From the IMG/VR virus record IMGVR_UViG_3300025769_000831, positions 1-24,107 of that record: a stretch of DNA of 24,107 bases. One strand, 5' to 3'. Position numbers and translations under genes: made by a program. How positions within the stretch are numbered: position 1 is the first letter of the stretch; each line of letters begins with the position of its first letter. Shown here piece after piece: positions 4,691 to 13,016 of this stretch. The notes beneath the pieces are model-generated. The model was not told the origin of the DNA. It searched no databases and saw only the letters and a list, made by a program, of their open reading frames with translations. The DNA comes from a virus.

Positions 4691-7263
4691 AAAACCCACA
4701 ACCCCTTATACAAAAATATACTCCAAGGTGGTGGAAAGCACAAATATCCGAATCAGAAGAGCGTAGAAAAAAGTTTATTGAGCAAGCTGAAGAGTCTATC
4801 AGAGTTTATAATGCTCAAAAAAATATGACGGTAATGAACGATGTAGAACGCCGTATAAACGTATGGTGGTACTGCATTAACACTCTTTTACCTGCCTATT
4901 ATAGCTCTACACCACAAGCAGAAGTAGACCTAAGAAAACGTAGTGGAAGCCTGCCATATCAGCTAGGTAGCGTTATTTTGGAGCGCAACACTCAGTACGC
5001 TATGGACGTACATTTTAGCTTTGACCAAGTAGGTTACCTAGCTGCATTGCAGTTCTTACTGACTGGTCAAGCCGTATTGTGGGCAAGGTACGAGCCTAAG
5101 TTTGAGACTGTAATGCAAGAAATTGCGTTATTTAAGACACCAGAAGGACTAATGACAGGGGAGGGTAAGCCTTATGAAGGTGATACGAGTAATCTTGTCG
5201 AAACTGATTCTAATATCGTCATGGTGTCTGTTGAAGTTGAACGCAAGGTTGACGAAAAAGCGGTCTTGGAGGTTGTTCAATACAACGATTATTTTTGCAG
5301 TGATGCCAGAACCGAAGCGGAAGTAGAATGGCGAGCTAGAAGAGCATTTTTAGATCGCGAGCGAGCAGAAAACATGTTTGGCGCAGATGTTGCCAAAACA
5401 TTAAGTTATACAAGCTATCCAGAGGTTATAAAGAAAGCTATTAGCCGTAAGGATGATAAGTATGAGGGTAAAGCTGAAGTTTTTGAAATTTGGTGCGAAG
5501 CTACTAACAAAGTATACTGGCTTTCAAAAGATGCTGAAAAACCGATTATTGAGACGAGCACTCCACCTATTAAGTTTGAGAAGTTTTACCCTTGCTCTGT
5601 TATTACTCAGTCTGATGACCCCGATAGTGTTATTCCTGTTTCCGATTATACTCATGTTAGGGATCAAGTTCTTGAGGTAGAAAGACTTACTACTCGTATC
5701 CATGCTGTAACCCAAGCTATCCGCACTAATAGCGTTTATGACTCTACTTTAGGCGACCAAATTGAGCAGCTTTTAACTGGCGATCTAAAACTAATTCCTG
5801 TAACAAACTGGCCAAGCTATAAGATGCGTGGAGGACTAGCTAGTGGCGTTGAGAGCTTTAATATCGCTCCTTACATAGAAGCATTACAGGTGCTTCAAAC
5901 AGCTAGACAAACTGCACTAGGACAGCTTTACGAAACATTGAAAGTATCCGATCTGCTAAGAGGTACAAGCGAGCAATATAAGTCTGCTACAGCTAATAGG
6001 CTTGAAAACGCTTGGTCTAGCATGGGTCTTATCGTAAGACAGAACATGTTTGCCAAGTTTGTATCTGATTCAGTAAGTAACTTAGCTGCTATTATTGCAG
6101 AGCAGTTTGATGAAGAAACTATCTTAGATATTGGTAATGTTGCAGAGGTTGTAGCCCCTCTTATTAAAGAACCTGCTCCTTTGCCACCTCCGGCTCCCGA
6201 ACAAATGCCAGAAGAAGGAATGCCACCACAAGAAATGCAGCCACCTGCACCACCTCCGCCGCCAATACCATCTCCAGAAGAGCAAATACAGCAGATGGCA
6301 CAGGCTATTATCAGCATACTCCGAGACAACAAGCAGCGGTCTTACCGTATTCAGGTAAGTACGGACTCTATGGTTGCGGTAAATGAAAGCCAGCAACAGC
6401 AAGAAGGTATGCAGCTTATACAAACTACAGGCGCATTTTTTGACCAAATGAGAGGTCTTGTTGAGCAGTATCCACCTCTTATGCAGTTTAGCATGAGTCT
6501 TTTTCAAAACATGATTAAGCGATTTAAGGGAGGCAAGGAACTAGATGCGGTGTTTACGCAGGGCTTTGAAGCGTTGGGCGAGATTATTAAGGCTAAAGAA
6601 GAAGCGGCTAAACAACCGCCGCCGCCGGATCCAGTCATGCAAGAGGTGCAAGGACGACTGCAAATTGCACAAATAGAAGCCGAAGCTAGAATGGCATCTA
6701 CACAGATGGAGATGCAGGATAAGTCTGTTAAGAATCAGATTGCCATGCAAGAGCAGCAGGTTAAGATGCAGCGTGATCAATTAGAAGCTCAATTAGCAGT
6801 GCAAAAGTATCAGCTAGAAGAGTACATAGCGCAGCAAGAACTTGCTATTAAGCAACAAGAAGTGCAGGTCAAGCAAAGCAAAGTACAGGTAGAAATGCTA
6901 CAGGTACAAGCTGAAAGCACCAATGAATCTACCAAGCAAGCTATTCAGCAGGAAACTGCACAAATGAATCAGATACTAGAGATTCAAAAGCTACAGCTTG
7001 AGCAGATGCGAATTAAGCTATCTGAGACTGAAAAGCTAATGGAGGAAAGAAGGCTTAACTCAGAGCAGGAGCTAGAACGCATAAGACTTGCAATGCAGAG
7101 TATTACAGAGCAAAGCAAGGAAACAGCAGCTAAGGCACAACCGATTGTAATTAATAACGTAATGCCTAAACGTGCAAAGAGAAAAGCTAACCTTATAAAT
7201 GATGAGCTTGGGAATCTAAGCGGCATTGAATTAGCCGATATAGAAGAAGAAGAAGAGAGCTAA
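4687..7263 (+). CDS. Portal protein with long Gln-rich coiled-coil C-terminus
   Basis: This 858-residue protein is placed as the dodecameric head vertex through which DNA enters and leaves. It begins directly at the end of the large terminase (ATGA overlap), the standard portal position. The N-terminal two-thirds is portal-like: ERRINVWWYCINTLLPAYY (about 54-72), a middle region with YNDYFCSDARTEAEVEW, and a long helical section. Two Pro-rich linkers follow (about 497-530 and 643-650). Residues about 650-840 are strongly heptad-like and rich in Gln, Glu, Lys and Met, a long coiled coil. It ends in an acidic tail (EEEEES). It is longer than the P22 portal (725 residues), whose C-terminus forms a helical barrel. 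An extended barrel is the likely meaning here. The fold call rests on context and pattern. Confidence 0.85.
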   Translation: MKNPQPLIQKYTPRWWKAQISESEERRKKFIEQAEESIRVYNAQKNMTVMNDVERRINVWWYCINTLLPAYYSSTPQAEVDLRKRSGSLPYQLGSVILERNTQYAMDVHFSFDQVGYLAALQFLLTGQAVLWARYEPKFETVMQEIALFKTPEGLMTGEGKPYEGDTSNLVETDSNIVMVSVEVERKVDEKAVLEVVQYNDYFCSDARTEAEVEWRARRAFLDRERAENMFGADVAKTLSYTSYPEVIKKAISRKDDKYEGKAEVFEIWCEATNKVYWLSKDAEKPIIETSTPPIKFEKFYPCSVITQSDDPDSVIPVSDYTHVRDQVLEVERLTTRIHAVTQAIRTNSVYDSTLGDQIEQLLTGDLKLIPVTNWPSYKMRGGLASGVESFNIAPYIEALQVLQTARQTALGQLYETLKVSDLLRGTSEQYKSATANRLENAWSSMGLIVRQNMFAKFVSDSVSNLAAIIAEQFDEETILDIGNVAEVVAPLIKEPAPLPPPAPEQMPEEGMPPQEMQPPAPPPPPIPSPEEQIQQMAQAIISILRDNKQRSYRIQVSTDSMVAVNESQQQQEGMQLIQTTGAFFDQMRGLVEQYPPLMQFSMSLFQNMIKRFKGGKELDAVFTQGFEALGEIIKAKEEAAKQPPPPDPVMQEVQGRLQIAQIEAEARMASTQMEMQDKSVKNQIAMQEQQVKMQRDQLEAQLAVQKYQLEEYIAQQELAIKQQEVQVKQSKVQVEMLQVQAESTNESTKQAIQQETAQMNQILEIQKLQLEQMRIKLSETEKLMEERRLNSEQELERIRLAMQSITEQSKETAAKAQPIVINNVMPKRAKRKANLINDELGNLSGIELADIEEEEES

Positions 7264-7266
7264 TAC

Positions 7267-8976
7267 ATGAGCGATAATGTTACCGTAAGTAACAGCCCCA
7301 CCAGTATAAATGCTGATATTCCAGTGCGTACACTGGATAAGGGAACTACACAAACTCAAGTAGTAGCTATTGATTACGGTGCTGGAGGAGCTGAAAACCT
7401 CACAGTGCCTGACTTTGCTACAGAAACTACTCTTAACAGTATTGACGGTAAAGTAGCTACAGAAGCTACGTTAGCAAGCATAAACAGCCAAATTATTGGC
7501 GGTATTACAGCTACTCTTAATAGCGACGTTTTAGGAGCTGCTGTTACAGCAGTAAGAAACAATGAAGTAGAGATTAGTTTTTTTGATTCTTTTAACAGCG
7601 ACATTATTACGAACACAAACTCACATGGCGGAAGTGCTACTATTGTAGGTGGCCATGCACGTTACAGAACTGGCACAAATGCCACTGGAGCCGCCAAAGG
7701 TGTTAGCGTTTATAGCTGTAAGTACCGTCCTGCACATGAACAGTATTGTTTTTTCACAGCAGCTTTTACTACAGGTGTTGCTGATAGTTATCAAAGGATT
7801 GGACTGTATGATACTAACAACGGTTTCTTTATTGGATATGAAGGAACTAATTTTGGTGTCACGTTAAGAACAGGTGCAAGTGATACAACCACTGCACGAG
7901 CAAGCTGGAACGGTGATCCGTTAGATGGTTCAGCAGGCTCTTTGTTTACTCGTGGTGGTAGTCCAGAAGCAATAAATCTTACTTACAGTAACCTGTATAG
8001 AATCCGTTTTGCATGGCTTGGCAGTGCTAGTATTTATTTTGAAGTGTTTAGTCCTGACGGTAATTGGGTAACATTTCACACAATTAAGATTCCCAATAGT
8101 CAATTAGATCCAAGCATACAGAATCCAGAACTTCCAATTACTATTGATGTAAAAAAGTTTAGCGGTGCAACAGACCTATCTTTGTATACAGCGTGTGTAG
8201 CAAGCGGAACAACCAGTGCTGATTTTCCAATAAACGAAACGCTAAATGAATATAGTTTAGCTAAACTTACTCGTTCTGTTATTACAGGCGAAACGTCAGC
8301 AGGTGGCGGCGGTTTTGTTAATGTAAAAGTAACACCGAGCGGATCTCTTACTATCGCATTGGGTGATATTGACGGAGTTTCAGGTCAAGAAACAATGGCA
8401 AATAGCTTGCCTGTTGTTATAGCCAGTGACCAGTCAGCAGTACCAATTTCAGATGACGGCGGCAGCATTACAGTTGATGGAACGGTAGCAGCTACTCAAA
8501 GTGGAACATGGAACATAAATAACATTAGTGGCACAGTATCTTTACCTACAGGTGCAGCTACTGAAAGCACACTTTCTACGCTAAATGGTAAAGTTACTGC
8601 GTGTAATACAGGTGCAGTTACAATTAGTTCAGCATTACCAGCAGGAACAAATAACATTGGTGATGTTGATGTAGCTTCATTACCTGCCGTTGTAGACGCA
8701 ACGTATTCCAGTTCTTCTGTAACAAGTGTTAGTGCAGCAGCAACAAGCACAAGTATTTTGGCTACTAATTCTAGTAGACGAATGGCTATTATGGTGAATG
8801 ACGCTGATAAAAATGCTTATGTCAAACTAGGCACTACAGCAAGCACAAGTAGTTTTTCTTACAAGCTAACGCCAGGACAAACATTAGAATTGCCAACCCC
8901 AGTATACACAGGAGCTATTGACGCAATTTGGGATACTAGTCCAACAGGGAGTATGCGTATAACGGAGATTAGCTGA
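7267..8976 (+). CDS. Virion structural protein, lectin-like decoration or head-fibre candidate
   Basis: This 569-residue protein is rich in Thr, Ser, Ala and Val. The N-terminus has a short anchor-like region and repeated TEATLASIN / TETTLNSID / TESTLSTLN units (around residues 50-70, and again near 435). A beta-rich middle domain (about 100-330), with aromatic strands such as RIRFAWLGSASIYFEVF, resembles a jelly-roll or lectin fold. The C-terminal part is made of small beta segments and ends in a compact domain (SSRRMAIMVNDADKNAYVKL onward). It lies 3 bases after the portal, with an AGAGAG site before the ATG, and its stop overlaps the collar gene. A surface adhesion or decoration role is inferred from composition and position. 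Confidence 0.65.
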   Translation: MSDNVTVSNSPTSINADIPVRTLDKGTTQTQVVAIDYGAGGAENLTVPDFATETTLNSIDGKVATEATLASINSQIIGGITATLNSDVLGAAVTAVRNNEVEISFFDSFNSDIITNTNSHGGSATIVGGHARYRTGTNATGAAKGVSVYSCKYRPAHEQYCFFTAAFTTGVADSYQRIGLYDTNNGFFIGYEGTNFGVTLRTGASDTTTARASWNGDPLDGSAGSLFTRGGSPEAINLTYSNLYRIRFAWLGSASIYFEVFSPDGNWVTFHTIKIPNSQLDPSIQNPELPITIDVKKFSGATDLSLYTACVASGTTSADFPINETLNEYSLAKLTRSVITGETSAGGGGFVNVKVTPSGSLTIALGDIDGVSGQETMANSLPVVIASDQSAVPISDDGGSITVDGTVAATQSGTWNINNISGTVSLPTGAATESTLSTLNGKVTACNTGAVTISSALPAGTNNIGDVDVASLPAVVDATYSSSSVTSVSAAATSTSILATNSSRRMAIMVNDADKNAYVKLGTTASTSSFSYKLTPGQTLELPTPVYTGAIDAIWDTSPTGSMRITEIS

Positions 8977-9506
8977 TGCCTGTATATGGTGGCGATACTC
9001 CAGTAGGTGCAGGGATGTTGTGGTATACAAATACTGCTCCTGCCAATTGGTTGCTATGCGATGGCTCAAGTCTTAACAGAGCAGACTATCCAGAGCTTTT
9101 TAACGCTATTGGTACGACATACGGTTCAACAAGCGGAACTACATTTAATCTTCCAGATTTAAGACAAAGATTCCCATTGGGCAAAGCCGCAAGCGGAACA
9201 GGTAACTCACTAGGTGATACAGGTGGAACTATAGATCATACACACACTGTACCTGCTCACTTTCACGGTATGGGAACTGGTGCGGATTTAAGCGTAAGTA
9301 ATAGTCCAAGTGGCTACAGCGCATGGGGTGGTAGTAGCACAACAACAGCACCGCAAGGTACTACAGCAGATGGTAGTTATACAGACAGTACCATTTCAGG
9401 TCGGATCGGTTTGGTTACAGGTGGGGTCGATGGTAATGCGGAAATGACAAGCGGTGCAAATAATCCGCCATTTTTAACCGTAAATTACATAATAAAATAC
9501 GCATGA
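8976..9506 (+). CDS. Phage tail-collar domain protein
   Basis: This 176-residue protein carries the collar-fibre signature. APANWLLCDGSSLNRADYPEL (about 22-42) is followed by the Gly/Thr run and FNLPDLRQRFPLG (about 57-69), matching the phage tail-collar family. GGTIDHTHTVPAHFHG supplies a His-rich, metal-binding-like segment of the kind seen in trimeric fibre tips. The end, NNPPFLTVNYIIKYA, is the classic C-terminus of this family. Translation starts at the upstream stop (TGATG overlap) with CGGAG nearby. Its position between portal and scaffold, rather than among tail genes, suggests a neck or head fibre, perhaps paired with the preceding protein. Confidence 0.9.
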   Translation: MPVYGGDTPVGAGMLWYTNTAPANWLLCDGSSLNRADYPELFNAIGTTYGSTSGTTFNLPDLRQRFPLGKAASGTGNSLGDTGGTIDHTHTVPAHFHGMGTGADLSVSNSPSGYSAWGGSSTTTAPQGTTADGSYTDSTISGRIGLVTGGVDGNAEMTSGANNPPFLTVNYIIKYA

Positions 9507-9802
9507 GCTTAATTCTTTTACTTAATCCTAAGCAGTACGGCGGTGAAATAGCCGTTCCTGACCTTAGTGACGTTTGGTATAAAAAAAGAAAATACGACGA
9601 GCTGGAAGAACGAATTGCAGCTCAATTACTTGCTAAACAACGGCAAGATGTAGAAATACCTGAAAATGTTGATAAAAACATATTAGCTGATGTATTAAGA
9701 GATAAGTTATTAGAAAGTCCTAGACAAGGAGAAGTTACAGGACTTAAACGCAAACGAATCATTACTGCCTTGTTAATGGTCTTAGCATTGGAGAGCGAAT
9801 GA
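9503..9802 (+). CDS. Hypothetical small protein
   Basis: This 99-residue protein is of unknown function. It begins MSLILLLNPKQYGGEIAVP, continues with charged helices (YDELEERIAAQLLAKQRQ), and ends in a short hydrophobic helix (ITALLMVLALE). It overlaps both the preceding and following genes by ATGA junctions, so it is translated as part of the operon. The first residues are hydrophobic but broken by Pro and Gly, so no signal peptide is claimed. Genes of this size with an LLNP(K/R)..G start are common beside fibre genes in phage structural operons. This is a general impression, not a family match. Confidence 0.6.
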   Translation: MSLILLLNPKQYGGEIAVPDLSDVWYKKRKYDELEERIAAQLLAKQRQDVEIPENVDKNILADVLRDKLLESPRQGEVTGLKRKRIITALLMVLALESE

Positions 9803-10113
9803 CAAAGTACAAGCTGTACCAGTATTGCCATAAGCAAAAAAAGGTCGTTCCTATCGAAGAGGTTATAAGGGAACGATATGCCCGTGATTTGTTCATTCAA
9901 GATGAAATGGAACCGACACGGAATCCGTTAAATCCAAAAGAAATATATACAAGTAAATCAAAATTAAGAGCAGCTTACCGAGCTGCTGGAGCTGTAGAAG
10001 TAGGTGATGCTTACGAGCGTGGATATGTACCAGACAGGGAGTCAGGTGCTACCGAACGCAAGTTAGTTGCTAAACTTAAAGAACAAATAATTGATAGGTA
10101 CAGAAATGGTTAA
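9799..10113 (+). CDS. Hypothetical head-module protein upstream of the scaffold
   Basis: This 104-residue basic protein is of unknown function. It starts MTKYKLYQYCHKQKKVVPI. The middle (LNPKEIYTSKSKLRAAYRAAG) and VEVGDAYERGY look like a conserved core. The C-terminus is a charged helix. Small proteins with a K/R-x-x-YR-x-x-G-x-x-EVG pattern occur next to scaffold and capsid genes in many phages, but I cannot give a role. ATGA coupling links it to the gene before, and its last codons overlap the scaffold start by 8 bases. Confidence 0.62.
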   Translation: MTKYKLYQYCHKQKKVVPIEEVIRERYARDLFIQDEMEPTRNPLNPKEIYTSKSKLRAAYRAAGAVEVGDAYERGYVPDRESGATERKLVAKLKEQIIDRYRNG

Positions 10114-11146
10114 TGACACGGAAAGTACAGAAATCGTAGCAGAAAGAGATGAAGCTCCAGTAAGTATCAGAGAGCGATTACAACAGGAGTTCACGGAGGA
10201 AACTGAGGCATCCGAAGATTACGATGATTCCGCAGAAACCGACGAAGAACCCACTCAAGAACCCGATACAGTTCAAACAGAAGCACTTGAAAAGCCTGTT
10301 TTTGCGCCGCCTGCTGATATGAACGCTGCTGAAAAAGCTGCTTTCTTGTCCCCAACCCCTGAGAATAGTCATGTCATTCAAAATTACCTTAATCGTAGAG
10401 CTTATGAGACTCGCACTCAGTACGATAAGAAGATGCAGGAAGTTAATCAATTAAAATCTCAGCTTGGCTCATTATATGAGTCAGTCCAGCAGTATGAGAA
10501 TGATTATGCCAAAGATGGATTATCTATAGCCGATATTACCAGGCGTTCTATTGCTTGGGATAAAGCCATGCAAAATAACCCTGTAGCTGCTGCTAGAGAA
10601 TGGTTGGAAAGCTATGGCCTAACTGTAGATGACTTACTAGAAGGCCAGATGCAGTATGAGCAGCAAGGACAATATCAACAACCACAACAATCTCAATACC
10701 TTACACGAGAAGACGCTGAAAAAATTGCAGAAGAGAGGTTTCAAGCTGCTCAACAAGAACAACAAAAAAAGGCACTTGAATACTATAATCAACAGGTTGT
10801 AAACTCATTTACAGCAGGTAAACCACTTTTTAGAGACCCTGAAACGGCAGCCCAGCTCGAAGCAGAGATGGCCCCTGTAGTTCAGGCTCTCACAAGTACA
10901 GGTCGTTACAGCTCCGCAGAGGAGATACTAGAAACGGCCTATAATTATGTGGTTAATGGCAACCCGACTTTCTCCGGCCTTAATAGTCGTATGGCTGCTC
11001 AGTCGGCAATGGAAAAAGAAGCGGCAAAGGTACAAAAAGCCAAAGCTGCAAGTAAATCAGTCACTGGCTCCGCAGGTAGTGGAACTCCCAGAATAGAAGC
11101 AAAGAATATTCGGGATAATCTACGCCGCCGCATGGCAGGAGAGTAA
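10106..11146 (+). CDS. Capsid scaffolding protein
   Basis: This is the probable internal scaffold that shapes the prohead and is later lost. I place the start at ATG 10106 (346 residues, MVNDTESTEIV) because AGG lies 7 bases upstream. A TTG at 10091 would add five residues. The N-terminus is very acidic (TEETEASEDYDDSAETDEE). The body is Gln/Glu-rich helix (KMQEVNQLKSQL, then QQGQYQQPQQSQYL). The C-terminus is a short basic helix (NIRDNLRRRMAGE), the usual capsid-binding end of scaffolds. It lies immediately upstream of the major capsid gene, as scaffolds typically do. No serine-protease motif is visible, so a fused protease is unlikely. Confidence 0.8.
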   Translation: MVNDTESTEIVAERDEAPVSIRERLQQEFTEETEASEDYDDSAETDEEPTQEPDTVQTEALEKPVFAPPADMNAAEKAAFLSPTPENSHVIQNYLNRRAYETRTQYDKKMQEVNQLKSQLGSLYESVQQYENDYAKDGLSIADITRRSIAWDKAMQNNPVAAAREWLESYGLTVDDLLEGQMQYEQQGQYQQPQQSQYLTREDAEKIAEERFQAAQQEQQKKALEYYNQQVVNSFTAGKPLFRDPETAAQLEAEMAPVVQALTSTGRYSSAEEILETAYNYVVNGNPTFSGLNSRMAAQSAMEKEAAKVQKAKAASKSVTGSAGSGTPRIEAKNIRDNLRRRMAGE

Positions 11147-11152
11147 CTGTAG

Positions 11153-11175
11153 GTTATCCCATAAAAAGGGATAAC
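11153..11175 (+). promoter_or_regulatory. Hairpin over the ribosome site of the major capsid gene
   Basis: GTTATCCC (11153-11160) and GGGATAAC (11168-11175) form a perfect 8-bp stem with loop ATAAAAA, ending two bases before the capsid ATG. The likely Shine-Dalgarno (AAGGG, 11166-11170) lies across loop and stem, so the fold should limit ribosome access or act as a stability element. A second GGGATAA at 11112-11118, inside the scaffold gene, could pair with the same left arm instead. Confidence 0.6.
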
Positions 11176-11177
11176 AA

Positions 11178-12134
11178 ATGGCAAACTTAGAAGAAGCAAT
11201 TGTTGCGACCCTGTTTGACCAGTCTGATTCCATAGCTGATGAGGTTCTTCACCACAATCCGCTATTGGCAACACTGGACGATCAAGGTCTTGTTCGTAAG
11301 ATTTCGGGAGGTTATGAACTCCGGAAGCCTATCATGTATAACGATGCTGCTGTTGGTGGATTCTACCAAGGGTATGACTCGTTTGACCTTTCGGCGATTG
11401 ATGATGCTACAGCATTTCGATTCGCTATCAAGCAAGTATATGAGCCAGTAGCTATTAGCGGTCGTGAGCGACGAGCTAACCGTGATGATGCTCAGCTCCT
11501 TGACCTTGCTGAGATGAAGATGAAAGCAGCTATTTCTCGATTGAAGAATACTGTTGGAACTTCTCTCCGAGGCGATGGAACTGGATCTGGTGGACTTGAG
11601 TTTGACGGTATTAAGAAAGCAGTTTCTACTTCTCCGTCTTCAGGTACATACGGAACAATAGATCGTTCGACAAACGTATTTGCTAGAAACTTGGCTGTAA
11701 ACACAACTCTTAGTGCTTCTAACGTACAAGAGACTGTTTCAGACACGATTTCGCAGATCGTTCGAGGTGATGAGCAGGTTGATTTGGGTCTCTGTGACAG
11801 AACTGCATGGAAGTTCTTACACAGCTCCCTAACAGCTATTCAGCGTATCCAAGCTCCAGTAAAGAAAGCAATAGGCGGTTTTCGTGCTCTTTCTTTCGAC
11901 GGTGTGGATTTCGTGTTTGATGGCGGTTATGGATCAGCAGTTCTTGAAACCAATTCTTGCCGATTGCTCAATACTAAGTATTGGTCTTTCGACATGGTTC
12001 GAGGTGCTGACTTCAAGCCACTACAACCACAGATGGATCGACCAATCGATCAGGATGCTTTCTTCACGGTAATTATCGTGGAAGGTAACTTGTGTTGTGC
12101 GGCTCCTGCTCTACAAGCTGTAATTTACGCATAA
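11178..12134 (+). CDS. Major capsid protein (HK97-type)
   Basis: This 318-residue protein should form the shell. It follows the scaffold and precedes the decoration genes, the standard place. N-terminal residues ADEVLHHNPLLATLDDQG (about 20-37) and the central QVYEPVAISGRERRAN (about 85-100) resemble the N-arm and E-loop region of HK97-fold capsids. A Gly-rich turn (GDGTGSGGLEFDGI) precedes the peripheral and axial domains. The C-terminal FFTVIIVEGNLCCAAPALQAV ends in the hydrophobic beta strands typical of this group. Codon use looks more even than in neighbours, as expected for abundant proteins. The ATG is preceded by AAGGG within a hairpin, which may tune output. Confidence 0.88.
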   Translation: MANLEEAIVATLFDQSDSIADEVLHHNPLLATLDDQGLVRKISGGYELRKPIMYNDAAVGGFYQGYDSFDLSAIDDATAFRFAIKQVYEPVAISGRERRANRDDAQLLDLAEMKMKAAISRLKNTVGTSLRGDGTGSGGLEFDGIKKAVSTSPSSGTYGTIDRSTNVFARNLAVNTTLSASNVQETVSDTISQIVRGDEQVDLGLCDRTAWKFLHSSLTAIQRIQAPVKKAIGGFRALSFDGVDFVFDGGYGSAVLETNSCRLLNTKYWSFDMVRGADFKPLQPQMDRPIDQDAFFTVIIVEGNLCCAAPALQAVIYA

Positions 12135-12147
12135 GGAGGGTTAGGAA

Positions 12148-12630
12148 ATGTCAAGTCAAGGATTTGGAGTTAATCCAGGAAAAACATTCACAACAACGGA
12201 TCTTCCTCTTCCAGTAGGAGTAGGATCGGTTGGAAAAACACCAGACGGTACTTGGATGTTTGTTCAAGCTAGTGGAGCTATTGACCAGTACGCTGCTGTA
12301 GTTATCAGCGATGATGGTCAAGCTGCAATGGCTACAACAACCAATGCAGGTTCTAATAGCTTGCAAGTAGGTATCGCTCAGGTAGCTGCTGCTAACGATG
12401 AGTACCTTTGGGTATTTGTCGGTGGTGTTGGTGGTGGTGGAGTAGGAAGCGGAATTAAGGTTAAGGCCGCTGCTTCTTACGCTGCTGATGCAAACCTTAA
12501 CACAACTGCTACAGCAGGTGTTGTTGATGATGCTTCTACAACTCTTATTAAGAATGTTGTAGGACTCACAACTCTCACTGGTGCTGGCACTGTTGAGGTT
12601 AAAACCACTGGCTACATGTCAGTAAACTAA
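12148..12630 (+). CDS. Head decoration (capsid-stabilising) protein
   Basis: This 160-residue protein is rich in Ala, Gly, Val and Thr, with beta-strand character. GKTPDGTWMFVQASGAIDQYAAVVI (about 29-53) and VGIAQVAAANDEYLWVFVGG (about 74-93) match the pattern of small phage decoration proteins that follow capsid genes. A strong AAGGAGG lies about 8-14 bases before the ATG. The gene is followed directly by a terminator, so with the capsid gene it forms the end of a high-expression segment. No catalytic residues are seen. A lambda gpD-like or similar capsid-cementing role is inferred from size, position and composition. Confidence 0.72.
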   Translation: MSSQGFGVNPGKTFTTTDLPLPVGVGSVGKTPDGTWMFVQASGAIDQYAAVVISDDGQAAMATTTNAGSNSLQVGIAQVAAANDEYLWVFVGGVGGGGVGSGIKVKAAASYAADANLNTTATAGVVDDASTTLIKNVVGLTTLTGAGTVEVKTTGYMSVN

Positions 12631-12636
12631 ACGACA

Positions 12637-12661
12637 GGGGGCGTAACAGCCCCCGTTTTTT
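12637..12661 (+). terminator. Rho-independent terminator after the decoration gene
   Basis: GGGGGC (12637-12642) and GCCCCC (12649-12654) pair around GTAACA, followed by G and six T residues. The T-tract continues straight into TGAGG, the Shine-Dalgarno of the next gene. Readthrough transcripts therefore have a ready ribosome site, while most transcripts would stop. Confidence 0.85.
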
Positions 12662-12673
12662 GAGGATAAGTTT

Positions 12674-12979
12674 ATGGCAAGTACAGCAGAATTGATGGGT
12701 CTTGGAATGCCAGGACAACTCGCTGCCAAGGTAACAGATGGTGTTGCAGAAACGGTTGTAAACGGAACCGCTGCTGGAATCCGAACAATTCAAAGCACAG
12801 ATGATGTAAATGATACTACACCATCAGCAGCAGAATTGACGGCGGCTTTTGGCGCTCCTGCAACTGTTGGAAGTGGTTTTATTGGTGTTGTTAAAGACAA
12901 TGATGCAGATACAAACTGCTATGTTGTTGTATCAAATGGCACTAGCTACTTCTACTTGAAGTTTACTAAGGCAACGTAA
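12674..12979 (+). CDS. Small structural protein between two terminators
   Basis: This 101-residue protein resembles the preceding decoration protein in composition. It starts MASTAELMGLGMPGQLAAKV, has a Thr/Asp-rich middle, and ends in strands GSGFIGVVKDNDADTNCYVVV and SYFYLKFTKAT. GAGG, 9 bases before the ATG, is the ribosome site and lies at the foot of the upstream terminator. With a terminator on each side, its level should be lower than that of the capsid and set by readthrough. A minor virion component is likely, but the exact function is unknown. Confidence 0.65.
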   Translation: MASTAELMGLGMPGQLAAKVTDGVAETVVNGTAAGIRTIQSTDDVNDTTPSAAELTAAFGAPATVGSGFIGVVKDNDADTNCYVVVSNGTSYFYLKFTKAT

Positions 12980-12984
12980 TTAAA

Positions 12985-13008
12985 GGGGAGGCAACTCCCC
13001 AACTTTTT
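12985..13008 (+). terminator. Second rho-independent terminator
   Basis: GGGGAG (12985-12990) and CTCCCC (12995-13000) pair around GCAA, a GNRA tetraloop, followed by AAC and five T residues. As at 12637-12661, the T-run continues into GAGG, the Shine-Dalgarno of the next gene. This is the same terminator-to-ribosome-site arrangement a second time within 350 bases. Confidence 0.82.
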
Positions 13009-13016
13009 GAGGCAAT

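Noticed and set aside
5928-6507. Long antisense frames in the portal Pro-rich region (Gly/Ser/Cys- or Trp/Arg-rich)
   Set aside because: They mirror the repetitive proline codons of the portal, lack ribosome sites and have unnatural composition.
10091-10105. TTG start for the scaffold
   Set aside because: The ATG at 10106 has AGG at a workable distance and gives the usual acidic start; the extra five residues add nothing recognisable.
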